Notes under the pieces: model-generated
What the model was told of the DNA's origin: nothing
The model's input: the letters and a program-made list of their open reading frames with translations, nothing else
Databases searched by the model: none
Shown: positions 6,639-7,700 of the stretch, in pieces
Layout: every line of letters begins with the position of its first letter
How positions within the stretch are numbered: the first letter of the stretch is position 1
NCBI GenBank assembly: GCA_024278035.1
Contig: JAJRUA010000085.1
Span: 1 to 7,700 of the forward strand
DNA length: 7,700 bases
Direction: 5' to 3'
Origin: Planctomycetota bacterium
GTDB lineage: Bacteria > Planctomycetota > Planctomycetia > Pirellulales > Lacipirellulaceae
Translations under genes and position numbers: made by a program

Positions 6639-6649
6639 CCCGGCAAAAG

Positions 6650-6668
6650 CGCAAAAGAAAATCCCGCC
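6650..6668 (-). terminator. Possible minus-strand terminator after the pseudoknots
   Basis: On the minus strand the last stem arm (GGCGGG, 6668-6663) is followed directly by ATTTTCTTTT (6662-6653). A GC stem plus an interrupted T-run resembles an intrinsic terminator. It would end a short minus-strand RNA just past the pseudoknots and outside the coding sequence that ends at 6638. The T-run is broken by a C, so efficiency is doubtful. Confidence 0.35.
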
Positions 6669-6773
6669 TTATGTTTGACTGCCCGGCGGGAGGGGACAGC
6701 CCGCCTTATGTTTTGCTGCCCAGCGGGAGGGGGCAGGCTGCCTTACGTTTCTCTTCCCGGCAGCTTGGGGAAG
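6663..6773 (-). ncRNA. Three tandem H-type pseudoknots, 37-nt period
   Basis: Three abutting 37-bp units: 6663-6699, 6700-6736 and 6737-6773. On the minus strand each reads stem 1, 3-nt loop 1, stem 2, stem 1', 10-nt loop 3, stem 2'. For the unit at 6737-6773: CTTCCC, CAA, GCTGCC, GGGAAG, AGAAACGTAA, GGCAGC. At 6700-6736: CTGCCC, CCT, CCCGCT, GGGCAG, CAAAACATAA, GGCGGG. At 6663-6699: CTGTCC, CCT, CCCGCC, GGGCAG, TCAAACATAA, GGCGGG. Both 6-bp stems covary between units; loop 3 keeps AAACRTAA. A short first loop and long A-rich third loop fit normal pseudoknot geometry only on this strand, and two G-U wobbles exist only on this strand. No fourth unit is found on either side. The design recalls the STAXI motif; membership is unverified. 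Confidence 0.72.
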
Positions 6774-7120
6774 TGTTTTCGCTTGTGTATCCGATAGCAC
6801 GCCCCTGGCCGAGCTTCAGTCTCCGCCTGCGTGCCTATTCTGCTCTCTCAAGCCCCCATTTTACTCTCCACCATTCCATCTGAGTACACCCCTCGCAAAG
6901 CCCCCACTCGGGTTGGCCTCCAGCTCCAAAAAAGTACGGCCCCGTAACGTTCGGCCGAATCGTCACATGCTGGGCATTTTTCTCTAGCTCCAGGCCTGTT
7001 TTTTCGAATCCGCCGCGCCCGAGCGGCCATCGAAACCTCTTAGTGCCGCACGGTTTCCTTTCGGCACCCCATCATTTGGCTGTTCTCTCTCGTGTTTTCT
7101 CTTCGAGTTGTCAGTAATTC

Positions 7121-7192
7121 CCGGCGTTTAGCAGGTGAGGGGAGAGTAGGCCGAGGCTTCCTCCGGCTCCACCGCCCGCAGAGCGCCGGTGG
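7121..7192 (+). promoter_or_regulatory. Competing stems in the leader of the DUF932-type gene
   Basis: CCGGCG (7121-7126) is complementary to CGCCGG (7184-7189), and CCACCG (7169-7174) is complementary to CGGTGG (7187-7192). The right arms share 7187-7189, so the two stems exclude each other. Between them GCCG-AGG (7150-7156) can pair with CCT-CGGC (7160-7167) with one bulged base. The block ends about 50 bases before the ribosome binding site, as a 5' leader switch would. No known riboswitch class is recognised, and GC-rich chance pairing is possible. Confidence 0.3.
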
Positions 7193-7243
7193 TGCAAATT
7201 GGTTCTCTTTTCAAGGTTTTTCACCCCCAGATTCTTACTTCCA

Positions 7244-7250
7244 AAAGGAG
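7244..7250 (+). promoter_or_regulatory. Strong ribosome binding site
   Basis: AAAGGAG stands 7 bases before ATG 7258. It is the clearest Shine-Dalgarno sequence in the window and fixes the start of the partial gene, whose proximal end is otherwise hard to judge. Confidence 0.75.
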
Positions 7251-7257
7251 ATTTCCA

Positions 7258-7700
7258 ATGACAAATCTCATGCGTGCAAGCAACGAGCTTTTTCGTAGGA
7301 ATCCCGACGAGTGCTTTCCCTCGCTCTCCGCGCTTGCAGAGCACTGCTACCGCCAGCAACAGGAGAGCCGCGAAATCTGGAAACCACCCACGGAACTGGC
7401 CGCAAACGCCGTCGATACTTCTCGACTCGTACTTGCAGCGGGGGACGATGGTGCATTTCAGATGAATGACTGGAGCTTCTCACAGCTCTGTCGTCTGGCT
7501 CGTGTGGGAAAGGATACCGTAAACCGCCTTTCTCCCGAAACGGCGGCGCGGGTGTTTCAGGAAACGCTTCCGCAAGGACAGAAACCCCTGCAGCTCTTTA
7601 CCGAGGGCGCATCGCTTCGGTCCATCCACGCGGCAAGCTACACCCGGCTCCACAACACCGAGCTGTTGTCGGTGATCCAGGAGTTTGCCACGGATTTCGA
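7258..7700 (+). CDS. DUF932-type phage/plasmid-like protein, 5' part only
   Basis: The first 147 residues of a gene that runs off the window. The sequence resembles the DUF932 (phage/plasmid-like TIGR03299-type) proteins common on plasmids, phages and integrative elements, whose molecular role is not settled. Recognisable stretches are NDWSFSQLCRLARVGKDTVNRL (70-91, helix-turn-helix-like), SPETAARVFQETLP (92-105), KPLQLFTEG (109-117) and RSIHAASYTRLHN (121-133); the last is the best family marker. The start is well set by AAAGGAG. It is separated from the upstream operon by 619 bp of structured non-coding DNA, so it is probably its own transcription unit. Genes of this type often sit near ssDNA-binding, antirestriction and recombination genes on mobile elements, which agrees with the neighbourhood. 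The assignment rests on remembered family patterns. Confidence 0.7.
   Translation, partial: MTNLMRASNELFRRNPDECFPSLSALAEHCYRQQQESREIWKPPTELAANAVDTSRLVLAAGDDGAFQMNDWSFSQLCRLARVGKDTVNRLSPETAARVFQETLPQGQKPLQLFTEGASLRSIHAASYTRLHNTELLSVIQEFATDF

Larger units (their letters stand above)
6774..7257. other. Non-coding spacer with inverted repeats
   Basis: About 480 bases without a credible gene; short open frames here are low-complexity and lack ribosome sites. Inverted repeats: ATAGCACGC (6794-6802) with GCGTGCCTAT (6829-6838, one bulged base), the 10-bp palindrome TTCGGCCGAA (6950-6959), GTGCCG (7043-7048) with CGGCAC (7062-7067), and a cluster at 7121-7192. The promoter for the minus-strand pseudoknot RNA, if it is transcribed, and the leader of the DUF932-type gene must both lie here. 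I found no convincing -35/-10 pair for either. Confidence 0.4.

Noticed and set aside
6663..6773. CRISPR-like array (37-bp repeats)
   Set aside because: The units abut with no unique spacers, and they differ by compensating changes rather than being identical; no cas gene is present.
6663..6773. Reading the pseudoknots on the + strand
   Set aside because: On that strand the loop crossing a 6-bp stem would be at most 3 nt and the other 10 nt, the reverse of usual H-type geometry, and two stem positions would be A-C mismatches.
6671..6883. 70-codon + strand open frame starting in the repeat array
   Set aside because: It starts at the ATG inside the conserved loop sequence, has no ribosome site, and runs through the repeats and the spacer with low-complexity sequence.
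6950..6959. Palindrome TTCGGCCGAA as an operator
   Set aside because: A single 10-bp palindrome without a second copy or a nearby promoter is not enough to call a binding site.

Overview
The window looks like part of an integrated or plasmid-borne DNA-transfer element from an uncultivated-type bacterium. The sequence is moderately GC-rich, and the first 600 or so bases are visibly richer. The partial DUF932-type protein at the right end resembles proteins I associate with Planctomycetota and related PVC-group genomes, but the phylum cannot be fixed from this sequence. All supported genes lie on the + strand.

Layout. Positions 1-749 hold no credible gene. From about 179 to 658 nearly every base can be placed in a hairpin, including a family of hairpins with variable perfect stems around one constant pentaloop, TGRAC. 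An operon-like run of four genes follows: two winged-helix proteins of replication-relaxation type (750-1391 and 1395-2102), a 1080-residue membrane-anchored type IV coupling protein/VirD4-TraD-type ATPase (2099-5341), and a one-pass membrane protein with long coiled coils (5334-6638). Spacings are 3 bp, a 4-bp ATGA overlap and an 8-bp overlap, so the genes are probably co-transcribed and translationally coupled. About 620 bp of non-coding DNA follows, and then the start of a DUF932-type gene (7258 to the window edge) with a strong ribosome binding site.

Main discovery. At 6663-6773 there are three contiguous 37-bp units. Read on the minus strand, each folds as a canonical H-type pseudoknot with two 6-bp stems, a 3-nt loop 1, no inter-stem linker and a 10-nt A-rich loop 3. 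Stem sequences change between units with compensating partners, while loop 3 keeps the core AAACRTAA. Two mismatches on the + strand become G-U wobbles on the minus strand, so the functional molecule is probably minus-strand RNA (or that strand as ssDNA). The architecture recalls the STAXI motif, tandem pseudoknots near DNA-processing genes of mobile elements, but I cannot confirm membership.

How the parts may work together (inference): the winged-helix proteins could bind or open element DNA, the coupling ATPase could pump DNA, the coiled-coil protein could be its envelope partner, and the structured elements could serve as regulatory RNAs or single-strand recognition sites. No relaxase, transfer-channel gene, integrase, tRNA or rRNA is visible in the window.
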